Assembly: GCF_000785515.1 (NCBI RefSeq)
Contig: NZ_CP009913.1
Coordinates: 710,001 to 774,000, forward strand
DNA: 64,000 nucleotides
Direction: 5' to 3'
From: Streptococcus salivarius
GTDB taxonomy: Bacteria; Bacillota; Bacilli; Lactobacillales; Streptococcaceae
The notes beneath the pieces are model-generated. The model saw only the letters and a list, made by a program, of their open reading frames with translations. It did not search any database and was not told where the DNA came from. Numbering within the stretch: the first letter of the stretch is position 1; each line of letters opens with the position of its first letter. Below are positions 19,435 to 28,642 of this stretch, one piece after another. Made by a program: the position numbers and the translations under genes.

Positions 19435-19983
19435 TTAAGCGAATTCTTGAAGTTCAGGGTTAATCGGTGTTTGTGCGAGATTGTTAGCGTAGTTACACAA
19501 GCTAGCAAGGCTGACACCCAAGATAACGTCAAGGGCATTTTGAGCAGTGTAACCAGCTTCCAAGAAGTCATTGTAGGCTTCATCACCAACAGCACCTTTG
19601 GTATTAATCACGGCAATAGTGAATTTAGCAAGGGTATCAAGTTTTGGATCGTCTTCGATTGGTGTACGGTTACGAAGGGCTTCCAAAAGCTGTGGTGTCA
19701 TTTGGATTTGCTTGATTGAAAAGGCTGTGTGACCTGCCACACAGAAGGCACAGCCATTAGTAACAGCAGCTGTAATTTGAACAACCTCACGTTCAGTTGG
19801 TGTCAATGAATTGCGACGGTTGATTTCACCGACAGTACGGTAAGTTTCAAGCGCAGTTGGCGCATTAGCAAGGAGACCAATCAAGTTTGGAATGTATCCC
19901 CCATTGGCATCTTTGACTGTTTGAAGGACGTCTTTGACTTCTTCTGGTGCAGTTTCGATTGTATGAATGGTAATATCTGGCAT
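19435..19983 (-). CDS. AhpD-like carboxymuconolactone decarboxylase family protein
   Basis: A 182-aa all-helical protein. The active-site pattern Cys78-x-x-Cys81 and His85 (NGCAFCVAGH) is the peroxidase-type motif of AhpD-like proteins, so thiol-dependent peroxide reduction is more likely than decarboxylation. GYIPNLIGLLANAP and LTPTEREVVQI are usual family segments. It starts the three-gene minus-strand group, with GGAGAAT before the ATG. It may protect or recycle the neighbouring flavoprotein; that is inferred from adjacency only. Confidence 0.85.
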   Translation of the reverse strand: MPDITIHTIETAPEEVKDVLQTVKDANGGYIPNLIGLLANAPTALETYRTVGEINRRNSLTPTEREVVQITAAVTNGCAFCVAGHTAFSIKQIQMTPQLLEALRNRTPIEDDPKLDTLAKFTIAVINTKGAVGDEAYNDFLEAGYTAQNALDVILGVSLASLCNYANNLAQTPINPELQEFA

Positions 19984-20124
19984 GATTATTCTCCTTTATA
20001 TAGAAACGACATCTAGCCAAATTGCTGAGCCGTTAAATTTTTTGTCATGGACCTATGATAGCACTGTATGGCTTTTCTGAAAAATCTATATTATTTATGG
20101 CCAGCCATAAATTTGATTTATATG

Positions 20125-20133
20125 TGCTATAAT
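20125..20133 (+). promoter_or_regulatory. Extended -10 promoter for rlmD
   Basis: TGCTATAAT (20125-20133) is a perfect extended -10, about 60 bases before the rlmD ATG. The intervening leader has no obvious hairpin. Confidence 0.6.
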
Positions 20134-20193
20134 GGAGGATAGTAAAAGGCTTTTGAAGGTATGTTTAAGCCCTATAAAAGTAAAGAAAGTTGA

Positions 20194-21660
<1,467 letters not shown>

Positions 21661-21794
21661 GAGGCGTCAGCGAAGTAGAAGCAGATGTTCAGCCCATGCG
21701 ACAAGGTGAGACCGAAGGTCGAGAAGGTGCCCTGGGGCATAGCTGTCGTAGAGTAAGGAGTTTACGACGAAACGATACGGTAACAGCGAACCGC

Positions 21795-21943
21795 CGAGTG
21801 TGTGAGTTTATTGGTAAGACGCAGTTAAACATCTCGCTTTTACATTTCAAGGCGAGATGCTTCAAAGCTCCAGTGGAGCTTTGAACTCCCGCAGACGCAT
21901 CATGTTGAGGTAGTATCACTGCTTGTACGAGCTACGAAGTAGC
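21795..21943 (+). repeat. Direct repeat, copy 2
   Basis: It matches 21522-21660 at an offset of exactly 273 bases, including both hairpins and the third 3'-end copy (ACGCATCATGTTGAGGTAGT, 21895 onward, encoding HHVEVVSLLV and a stop). Its 5' side lacks the ACGCATCATG of the true rlmD end, which shows this is a joined, truncated unit rather than a second gene. Confidence 0.8.
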
Positions 21944-22029
21944 ATAGTAGAAACGGAAGGCCCACCATATTGAACTAATATAAGTTTTAAAAATCCTGTA
22001 GACCAATGCAAATTTTGGAGGTGTAGATT

Positions 22030-22350
22030 ATGGCTTCAAGTAAAGAATATTTAGATTTCATTTTAGAACAATTGTCCGAGTTGGAAGAAATATCATATAG
22101 AGCAATGATGGGTGAGTATATAATTTATTATCGAGGGAAAATTATAGGTGGAATTTATGATGATAGATTTTTAGTGAAGCCTGTCAAATCTGCAATTGCG
22201 TATATGCCGAATGTAGAATACGAATTGCCGTATGAAGGTGCAAAGGAAATGCTATTGGTAGATGATGTTGACAACAAAGAATATTTAACCGGCTTATTCA
22301 ATTCAATGTATGATGAATTACCTGTACCCAAACCAAAGAAAAAGAAATAA
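22030..22350 (+). CDS. TfoX N-terminal domain protein
   Basis: A 106-aa protein matching the TfoX_N fold: N-terminal helix (YLDFILEQLSEL), the ISYRAMMGEYIIYYRGKIIGGIYDDRFLVK-type beta region and a Lys-rich tail (PKPKKKK). Stand-alone TfoX_N proteins occur widely in Firmicutes and their role is unknown; this is not the full Sxy/TfoX competence regulator. It has a good GGAGGTG ribosome-binding site. It is more AT-rich than rlmD and is the first cargo gene of the accessory island. Confidence 0.8.
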   Translation: MASSKEYLDFILEQLSELEEISYRAMMGEYIIYYRGKIIGGIYDDRFLVKPVKSAIAYMPNVEYELPYEGAKEMLLVDDVDNKEYLTGLFNSMYDELPVPKPKKKK

Positions 22351-22378
22351 TAAAATTTGAAGTTGTGGGGAAGTGAAG

Positions 22379-22768
22379 ATGGATTTTAATAAGATGATTC
22401 CGGAATTATCGGTTTTTGATATTAATAAAACAAAAAAATTCTATAGCAGATTAGGATTCAAAATAGAATACGAACGCAATGATGAAAGGTTTGTTTTCAT
22501 GTCTTTTCAAGGTAGTCAGTTTATGTTTGAACAAATTCATGATGATGGGTGGAACACAGGCGAATTAAGTTATCCCTTGGGAAGAGGTATAAATTTTTCA
22601 ATAGCAGTCGAAGATGTTGAAGGAATTTATAAATTAGTGAAAGCTCTAAATTTTGAAATATATAGAGAACTAACAAGAAATCAATATCAAGTTAATGGTG
22701 CAGAAGAAACACAAATTGAGTTCTTAATACAAGATCCCAATGGATATTTATTAAGATTTACAAATTGA
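22379..22768 (+). CDS. VOC-family glyoxalase/bleomycin-resistance-like protein
   Basis: A 129-aa protein with the paired beta-alpha-beta-beta-beta arrangement of the vicinal oxygen chelate superfamily: IPELSVFDINKTKKFYSRLGF at the first unit and FSIAVEDVEGIYKLV at the second. The family includes dimeric antibiotic-sequestering proteins and small lyases. FLIQDPNGYLLRF near the end carries the usual Asp-Pro-Asn-Gly turn. I chose ATG 22379 over GTG 22373 because GTGGGGAAG is then correctly spaced. It follows the TfoX_N gene by 28 bases and is probably in the same transcript. The ligand is unknown. Confidence 0.82.
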   Translation: MDFNKMIPELSVFDINKTKKFYSRLGFKIEYERNDERFVFMSFQGSQFMFEQIHDDGWNTGELSYPLGRGINFSIAVEDVEGIYKLVKALNFEIYRELTRNQYQVNGAEETQIEFLIQDPNGYLLRFTN

Positions 22769-22904
22769 TAAATGCCAATTTGTTGAATTTAGCAAGGTAC
22801 AAGTTTTTATGAGATGAAACCTATAAAACTTGTACAGATATTGTAGGGTAGGAAAAGAAGTCTTCCTCTATACTAAAATAAACCGAAAGAAAGGAGGGAT
22901 TGAA

Positions 22905-23747
22905 ATGAATATTATCAAGTCATTTAACAATACGATTGATTATCTTGAAACAGTTCTTGATGATGAGATTGACGAAAAGAAAGTAACTCAGCTATCCGGA
23001 TACTCTTATTCTATGTTCAGCCGATTGTTCTCTATTCTAACCGAAACAACGCTATCAGAATATATAAGAAGCAGAAAATTGACGGAAGCTGCCGTTATAT
23101 TAAGAGATACGGACGAAAAGATTATTGATGTTGCCTTAAAATTCGGATATGAGTCATCGGATTCATTTGGAACTGCATTTAAGAATTTTCATGGATTTAC
23201 TCCTTCTGAGGTAAGAAACGGGAAACCGTTCAAATTAGTATCACGAGTGCAATTAGCATTAAGTGTAAGAGGAGGAAGAAGCATGAATATTACAATTCAA
23301 AAGAAAAAAACCTTTACGGTTGCAGGAGTAAATGAACAAAGCATCAATTCATCATTATGTCCAAGTGTCTGGGATAAGCTGTATGAAAAATATAGCCACG
23401 ATGAACTTGCAAGTTTGGGAAACGGTCAAAGTGTTGGCGTTTGCCATGATGTGGAAAACCCAAGTACAATAAACTATATGGCTGGTTATATCGTTAATGA
23501 TGTAGATAAAGCCACAAGTATGGGCTTAGATGTTTTGGAAGTGGAAGAAGCGGAGTATGCAGTTGTAGAATTAGTAGGAAGTGTTCCGGAGTGCATTCAT
23601 AACGGGTGGAAATATGCAATGGAAGTATTCTTCCCTGAGCATGGCTATATTCATTCAGAAAAACCTGACTTTGAATATTACTATGAAGGTGATATGCACA
23701 GCAAAGACTACAAAATGGAACTTTGGATTCCGATAACTAAAGCTTAA
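22905..23747 (+). CDS. AraC-family regulator with GyrI-like effector-binding domain
   Basis: A 280-aa transcription regulator. Residues 1-105 are an AraC/XylS double helix-turn-helix (LSGYSYSMFSRLF...; IIDVALKFGYESSDSFGTAFKNFHGFTPSEV), and the rest is a GyrI-like drug- or ligand-binding domain ending in KMELWIPITKA. This Rob/BltR-type layout senses small amphipathic molecules. The start is ATG 22905 with AAGGAGGG just before it; 25 upstream codons in frame have no ribosome-binding site. It could control the neighbouring VOC gene. Codon use and AT content resemble clostridial-type mobile cargo. Confidence 0.87.
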   Translation: MNIIKSFNNTIDYLETVLDDEIDEKKVTQLSGYSYSMFSRLFSILTETTLSEYIRSRKLTEAAVILRDTDEKIIDVALKFGYESSDSFGTAFKNFHGFTPSEVRNGKPFKLVSRVQLALSVRGGRSMNITIQKKKTFTVAGVNEQSINSSLCPSVWDKLYEKYSHDELASLGNGQSVGVCHDVENPSTINYMAGYIVNDVDKATSMGLDVLEVEEAEYAVVELVGSVPECIHNGWKYAMEVFFPEHGYIHSEKPDFEYYYEGDMHSKDYKMELWIPITKA

Positions 23748-24231
23748 AAACCAGCTTGTCGAGCTGGAAAATTCCAGTTTGCCGAGGTAATACCTTTTAA
23801 CGATAACCTCAAGCTATCGTTAAATAGTTTAGTGGATATGTTTCCGCATACAACTCAACTTCTTGACATACTTGGTGTTCACTCGTTTTAGGTTGATGGA
23901 GTATCGCTGCTTGTGTGAGCTGAGCCATCAGTGAAGTAGAAGCAGATGTACGTCCTATGTAAGGTACACCCAAGAAAACGAGCAAGGCGAAGTTTGATTA
24001 GCTATGTGCTACTGCAGACTGAGAACGTAGTTCTGTTGACTAAAGCACACAAGTAAAAGTGAAAAAATCTTAAAATATAAATATATTGAATCAAGAGACC
24101 AACTAATGAAGAAATTTTAGTACTGCACTTGACTATGAACTTGTCACAAATTCTTCTAAAGAGTTTATGGAATTATATAATGGAATTTATTTTTAAACAA
24201 AGACAAATTAGAAGTTCTGGAGGGTTGATTT
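23748..24231. other. Gene-free stretch with repeat copy C and decayed sequence
   Basis: It starts with the hairpin CCAGCT/AGCTGG right after the AraC gene, then holds repeat copy C, and after 24060 AT-rich sequence with scraps of coding-like frame but no ribosome-binding site. Nothing here is convincingly a gene. Confidence 0.65.
23765..23960 (+). repeat. Diverged rlmD 3'-end repeat, copy C
   Basis: TTCCAGTTTGCCGAGGTAAT (about 23772) and GTGTTCACTCGTTTTAGGTTGATGG (about 23876 onward, shortened) align with repeat D a kilobase further on. From 23881 the sequence parallels the displaced rlmD end: GTATCGCTGCTTGT, then GAGCTGAGCCATCAGTGAAG, then TAGAAGCAGATGTACG, matching copy 1 around 21641-21690. 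The reading frame is now broken by substitutions, so this is an older copy. Confidence 0.7.
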
Positions 24232-24765
24232 ATGGGTGATGTTATTCTTGAACAATTAGCATCAGATGATAAGGAGCAATTTATATTAGATAATCAGGAA
24301 GCATTTAATTATGGTGCAATGGTGGAGTTTGGTCATAGAGATAACCACTTCGAAGAAGATGGACAAATTATTTCAAGAAAAACAATTGAACAGTCTATTG
24401 CCGACGGAAAGGCTTATCGTATCATATACAATAATAAAAAAGTCGGTGGAATTGTAATAAATGTTAATGGTGAAAAAGGAGAACTGGATTTGCTGTTTGT
24501 ATCTCCAAATGTTCATAGTAAGGGAATTGGTTATGCTGCATGGTGTGAGATTGAAAAAATGTATCCTCAAGTAAAACTTTGGGGGACAGTAACTCCATAT
24601 TTTGAACAACGCAATATTCATTTTTATGTAAACAGATGTGGCTTTCACATTGTAGAGTTCTTCAATAAGCATCATCCCGATCCTAACGAAACAGATAGTA
24701 TGGATGAAGAAATTGATTCACAATTTCGAGATGGGATGTTTAGATTTGAGAAGAGAATAGATTAG
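24232..24765 (+). CDS. GNAT-family N-acetyltransferase
   Basis: A 177-aa acetyltransferase. The acetyl-CoA pyrophosphate loop is around VHSKGIGYAAWCEIEK, preceded by the beta-4 strand GELDLLFVSP, and FEQRNIHFYVNRCGFHIVEFF is the usual C-terminal strand pair. Substrate is unknown; such single genes act on antibiotics, amines or ribosomal proteins. It has TGGAGGG before ATG 24232. It lies alone between two related repeats (C and D) like a one-gene cassette, and has low GC like the other cargo genes. Confidence 0.85.
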   Translation: MGDVILEQLASDDKEQFILDNQEAFNYGAMVEFGHRDNHFEEDGQIISRKTIEQSIADGKAYRIIYNNKKVGGIVINVNGEKGELDLLFVSPNVHSKGIGYAAWCEIEKMYPQVKLWGTVTPYFEQRNIHFYVNRCGFHIVEFFNKHHPDPNETDSMDEEIDSQFRDGMFRFEKRID

Positions 24766-24814
24766 CATTTTTGAATTTGCTGAGATAAAATAACTTTCAG
24801 TTTTGTCTAGAATG

Positions 24815-24975
24815 ATAATTCCCAGTTTGTCGAAGTAATACCTTTAAATGATAACCTTTTGAGATCGTTAAAAGCTCTGTAGACATGTTTCAATATACAG
24901 ATAGGTTTACTGACATACATAGTGTTCACTCGTTTCATGTTGAGGCGGTATCACTGCTTGTAAAATCTGAAAAAT
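24815..24975 (+). repeat. Diverged rlmD 3'-end repeat, copy D
   Basis: The left part (TTCCCAGTTTGTCGAAGTAA at about 24819, then ATGATAACC and GATCGTTAAA) matches copy C. The right part (24928-24962, ACTCGTTTCATGTTGAGGCG then GTATCACTGCTTGTA) is nearly identical to the displaced rlmD end at 21622. It encodes HVEAVSLLVKSEK before a stop. Copies C and D bracket the GNAT gene. Confidence 0.75.
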
Positions 24976-25016
24976 AAATTTGCGTAGCGCCGTAAAGTTT
25001 AAATGGAGGGTTATCG

Positions 25017-25586
25017 ATGGTTATATTGGAATTTTATCAAGGTGATTATCAAAAGGAATTAGTCGCGTTTGATTCTTTAGATGAGGGTAAAGCCTTTGTA
25101 GCTCAAATCCCTGGGTATACTATAGAAACAGAAGATGGGTTTGAAGTGGAGTATGTGAACCCAAAATACTTGCCGGATTATATGGAAATTGTCTTTAACG
25201 GAAATATTGTTCCTCTATCTAGATTTTCGTTCAATTCTGAGGAAAATGTGGACATTATTTGGAAAGAGATTTCGAATCTATCCGTTAAAAACGATAAAGT
25301 GATCGAAGGCTATTCAAAAATCGACGCGTATGTCGTTAACAACGATGAAGTGAAAGCCTATGTCGAAGCCAGAGAAGCGAACTATCGCAAGGCAAAAGAC
25401 TTCATAGAACGCAGTGGATATGAAGCCGACAGAAGCTTTTTCGGAAGTGAAGACGGCGAAGCGATTCTCTACAGAAAACGCGGTGGCGAAGATTGGCACT
25501 TCTTGTGTCACTTAGACCCGCTGTTTGTAGAGATTGAAGATGTAGAAGGATATGTGAAAGAAGAGATTCAATCGTTAAAACACTGA
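25017..25586 (+). CDS. Unknown 189-aa acidic protein of the accessory island
   Basis: I do not recognise a family. The protein is soluble, acidic (pI clearly below neutral by composition) and begins MVILEFYQGDYQKELVAFDSLDEGKAFV, with alternating beta and helix character. The last half has KAKDFIERSGYEADRSFFG and ends EDVEGYVKEEIQSLKH. Size, acidity and location among mobile cargo would suit an immunity or stress protein, but nothing proves it. It starts at ATG 25017 after AAATGGAGGG. The 3' half is richer in GC than the neighbouring cargo genes. A long perfect hairpin follows 100 bases downstream. Confidence 0.7.
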   Translation: MVILEFYQGDYQKELVAFDSLDEGKAFVAQIPGYTIETEDGFEVEYVNPKYLPDYMEIVFNGNIVPLSRFSFNSEENVDIIWKEISNLSVKNDKVIEGYSKIDAYVVNNDEVKAYVEAREANYRKAKDFIERSGYEADRSFFGSEDGEAILYRKRGGEDWHFLCHLDPLFVEIEDVEGYVKEEIQSLKH

Positions 25587-25684
25587 GTTTTGAGAGTTTA
25601 TGATTCAGTTAATGTGAAATGGTTTGTTAGAAAAGCAAAGATAAATTTATGTTCTAATCAGAAACAGAATATAATTTTTAAAAG

Positions 25685-25728
25685 CATGAGAACCCCAATA
25701 GATGAAAGCATCTGTTGGGGTTCTCATG
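25685..25728. terminator. Long bidirectional hairpin terminator
   Basis: CATGAGAACCCCAA and TTGGGGTTCTCATG flank AGATG/CATCT, giving a 20-bp stem with one wobble pair and a 4-base loop. It is flanked by T-rich sequence on the plus side and A-rich sequence before it, so it can stop transcripts from both directions (unknown gene and CPBP gene). Confidence 0.75.
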
Positions 25729-25826
25729 TTTTAGTTTGGGAACTTATAGGGAACTAGATAGTTCATACGATGATATTGCTGTAGAAATCGAAAAGGTTCA
25801 GATTAGATAGAGTTAGCGGTAATTTT

Positions 25827-26615
25827 TTAATTATATGCTTTCACACGTTTATTTCGAAAATAAATTGCAATAGGTGTAATGAGCATATATAGCAGGGTTA
25901 AAATAATAAAAAATCCGATATCGGCATCCAAAAATACATAAACGATATTAAAGCCAAAATGCATGAAAATAGAATAAATCAGATTGTTATATTTTTCCAA
26001 AATAATATTCATACAAATAGTAATAGATGTAATCACAACTATATTAGCAATAATATAAGGAACTGCACGCCAGTCCGTAAATTTTGAATCTACAACCCAC
26101 AGAAGTGTATGCCAGAAACACCAGACTAGGCCTTGGTAAATAGAGGATTTTAAAAAATGATATTTTTTATTAAATTCTTCTCTCATATAACCACGCCACC
26201 CTAATTCTTCACCAGTCGGACCTGATGTAAATGATAAGAATATACTTAGTGGCAATGATACGGTTCCTAGATTAATGTAGGAGAACATTGTTTTTTGGGT
26301 AATTAGTGAGTAGATGAAGAGTGATAATATACTGAGCCCAAATGTAAGACCAAATGAAGATAGAAGTGGGAGTAATGATACTTTAGCAGAGAAACACCGC
26401 TTAAGGAAAGTTGTTCTTTTCTCATCAGTCCTGAAATACTTCCATCCAAATAAAAGAAGGTATGATGGAGACCATGCGACGAGATTTCGTACAATCCACA
26501 TGATAACAGGTGGAACCTTAAATACTAAACTTGCAGGAGCTGCTACAAAAATAATGAGTGCCCAAACAAGGACATAAGAACTGATGATGTATCTTTTTAA
26601 ATAATTTACATTCAT
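25827..26615 (-). CDS. CPBP-family intramembrane protease
   Basis: A 262-aa membrane protein with about seven hydrophobic segments. The family signature Glu-Glu-x-x-x-Arg is in GEELGWRGYM and the second motif has the His in CFWHTLLW; a third His-containing motif (FMHFGFNIV) follows. CPBP (Abi/CAAX protease) proteins in streptococci and lactobacilli often serve bacteriocin self-immunity or process peptides. The start is 4 bases after the stop of the XRE regulator upstream, so they form one operon. Target is unknown. Confidence 0.88.
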   Translation of the reverse strand: MNVNYLKRYIISSYVLVWALIIFVAAPASLVFKVPPVIMWIVRNLVAWSPSYLLLFGWKYFRTDEKRTTFLKRCFSAKVSLLPLLSSFGLTFGLSILSLFIYSLITQKTMFSYINLGTVSLPLSIFLSFTSGPTGEELGWRGYMREEFNKKYHFLKSSIYQGLVWCFWHTLLWVVDSKFTDWRAVPYIIANIVVITSITICMNIILEKYNNLIYSIFMHFGFNIVYVFLDADIGFFIILTLLYMLITPIAIYFRNKRVKAYN

Positions 26616-26619
26616 TTAG

Positions 26620-27507
26620 TTATCCTCTTTCTTCGGCTGTATAGATAACCAGTTCACTCTTAATTCCATTCAATTCAATTATATTATCTGAATCAGGTGA
26701 ATCGAATGGTTCAGTTTTTTGCCCATTTTTTTCATAATAAATGTTTGTTCCAATCCCTTTGGTAACAGCAGTAAATAGGCTGTTTTCAGGAATACGAATT
26801 CTGGAAGTTGCTGAAATCTGGTTAATGTCAACTTCACCGTTTAATGAATGACATAATACTTCCATATCAAGATTACAGTTTATTTTTACTTTACCTGAAA
26901 TATCTTCTAGGGTAATACGAGATGTTTTAAGGTCAAGTTCGATATTGTCACATTCTAGGGAGTGAATTTCTACAGACTCTGCACGAACCGCGCATTCAAT
27001 GTGACTAATATAGCGAGTTGGGATTTGCACAAAGATACTGACCGTTTCTTTAGCCGTTGCCTCTGTTATACCATTGTAACGTTTTACATCTAGGTCAATT
27101 CTTTTTCTACTATCATCAATTTTTACTTTAAAATCATTTTGAAGTGTAGAAAGAAGATTGGATACCAGACGAACTCGAATTTTTTCTCCATTGTATCCGG
27201 ACAATACAAACTTTTCTGCGCCTCCAAATTTCATATCATAGCTCTTGATCTTATCGATATCATACTCTGTGATACTCTCAAAAAGATATTCGCTTGTATT
27301 AAGAGTAGTTCTTTCATTACAGATTAACTCATCGATAGAGATGTTAAATAGGTTTGAAATGGATATCATATTTTCGATATCTGGAATTCCAGCACCAGTT
27401 TCCCACTTTGTTACAGCTTGTCTTGATACACCGATTTTTTCAGCTAAAAGTTCTTGTGACATCCCTACTTGTTTACGTATGGATTTTAATTTTTCAGCAA
27501 ATGTCAT
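26620..27507 (-). CDS. XRE-family regulator with beta-helix-like C-terminal domain
   Basis: A 295-aa protein. Residues 1-65 are a Cro/CI helix-turn-helix (GMSQELLAEKIGVSRQAVTKWETG). Residues about 110-280 are repeated beta strands (VEIHSLECDNIELDLKTSRITLEDISGK) resembling DUF4097-type adhesin-like repeats, an unusual partner for a DNA-binding head. The domain may sense envelope state or bind a ligand. It is cotranscribed with the CPBP protease and likely regulates it. The start has GAGGAGG upstream (GAGGTCATACAAC before ATG). Confidence 0.85.
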   Translation of the reverse strand: MTFAEKLKSIRKQVGMSQELLAEKIGVSRQAVTKWETGAGIPDIENMISISNLFNISIDELICNERTTLNTSEYLFESITEYDIDKIKSYDMKFGGAEKFVLSGYNGEKIRVRLVSNLLSTLQNDFKVKIDDSRKRIDLDVKRYNGITEATAKETVSIFVQIPTRYISHIECAVRAESVEIHSLECDNIELDLKTSRITLEDISGKVKINCNLDMEVLCHSLNGEVDINQISATSRIRIPENSLFTAVTKGIGTNIYYEKNGQKTEPFDSPDSDNIIELNGIKSELVIYTAEERG

Positions 27508-27528
27508 GTTGTATGACCTCCTCTATTT

Positions 27529-27552
27529 TCTATGATGTAATTTGTCATAAAG
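27529..27552. promoter_or_regulatory. Possible operator of the XRE-CPBP operon
   Basis: TATGA and TCATA (TATGATGTAATTTGTCATA) form a small inverted repeat about 25 bases upstream of the regulator's start codon, where an autoregulatory site would be expected. The arms are short, so this is tentative. Confidence 0.3.
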
Positions 27553-27802
27553 TAGCAATATGACTGATTTTAGTATAGAATAAACGAAGATTACAGCACA
27601 AGCAAGTATCGGTTGCATTCTCATTATTTTTGCTACTTTGCGTGGCATTCACTGTTCTGACGCGGATTTTTAGCGTTTTTTATCATAGTTTTATTAAAAT
27701 ATAGATGTATACTGAAATCATACGTTGTGGTATTTTTACAGTTTGAACGTGATAAGTCTTAATTGAAGAATCTAGTAGAAGTCTACAGTAAGGAGTTAAA
27801 AT

Positions 27803-28579
27803 ATGAAATTTCATGAATTTGGTGATAAAAATTTGCCTCCCATTTTATTGATACACGGTGGGGGTAGTTCTTGGTGGAATTACCTTATGCAAGCTCGTAT
27901 CTTATCTCATAAATACCATGTCATTCTACCAACACTCAATGGTCACGGAGAGGAGCATCAAAAGGATTATATATCAACGGAAGATTCGGCACAAGAAATT
28001 CTGAACTATGTCCGACAGAACTGTGGTGGGAAATTATTTGCTGTGGGTGGAGTTTCTCTTGGTGGTCAAATTGCCATGGAACTTTTGTCCTTAGACAGCG
28101 ATATAGCTGAGAAAGCTATCATAGACGGAAGTATCTGTATTCCTCAACCAAGGTTGGCGAGATTTAGTATCTTGTTGGTATCTTTATTTGGAAAACTGAT
28201 GTTCAGTAAATCCTCTTGCAAACTTCAGTTAAGCTTAATGAATAAATTCTATCCCCAATTAGCTTACCCAGACGAGATAAAAAATTATTATATGGAGGAT
28301 ATGCCAAGGACACCTAACAAAACATTAGTGACTATCTATAAGACTTATATGGGGCACTACAAATTGAATAGTAGGATTTCTAAAAGTAAGGCGCAGGTTC
28401 TCTATATTTATGGTGAAAAAGAATTGAAATGTGTTAAGGAGTCAGCTAGGTTATTTGAGCAGCTGCATCCCAACACTATTCTGTTTGAAGCAAAGGGTTA
28501 TAATCACGGCTATTTATCATCCTACCTACCTCAAGAGTGGATTGACTTGGTTGTTCCATTTTTGGAGAATAATAATTGA
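27803..28579 (+). CDS. Alpha/beta-hydrolase
   Basis: A 258-aa alpha/beta-hydrolase fold protein. The oxyanion region is IHGGGSSWW, the nucleophile is Ser85 in GGVSLGGQ and the catalytic His is probably in KGYNHGYLSS. There is no signal peptide, so it acts in the cytoplasm. It has AAGGAG before ATG 27803 and stands alone between two terminators. Closest in general plan to small esterases or 2-hydroxy-6-ketonona-type hydrolases; the substrate cannot be told. Confidence 0.85.
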   Translation: MKFHEFGDKNLPPILLIHGGGSSWWNYLMQARILSHKYHVILPTLNGHGEEHQKDYISTEDSAQEILNYVRQNCGGKLFAVGGVSLGGQIAMELLSLDSDIAEKAIIDGSICIPQPRLARFSILLVSLFGKLMFSKSSCKLQLSLMNKFYPQLAYPDEIKNYYMEDMPRTPNKTLVTIYKTYMGHYKLNSRISKSKAQVLYIYGEKELKCVKESARLFEQLHPNTILFEAKGYNHGYLSSYLPQEWIDLVVPFLENNN

Positions 28580-28594
28580 TTATACAAAATAACA

Positions 28595-28618
28595 CCCCAC
28601 AAGTTATAACTTGTGGGG
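28595..28618. terminator. Perfect palindromic terminator between convergent genes
   Basis: CCCCACAAGTTA and TAACTTGTGGGG form a continuous 24-base palindrome, flanked by TTTTCTTG on the right and AAAATAA on the left. It serves the hydrolase and the convergent MFS gene. Confidence 0.8.
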
Positions 28619-28642
28619 CATTTTCTTGTATTATTTTTTCAC

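Noticed and set aside
22030-22350. TfoX_N protein as a competence regulator
   Set aside because: Only the N-terminal domain is present, and the context is mobile cargo.
25587-25826. Coding-like scrap around 25750-25810
   Set aside because: The short frame has no start or ribosome-binding site, and its composition alone is not enough to call a pseudogene.
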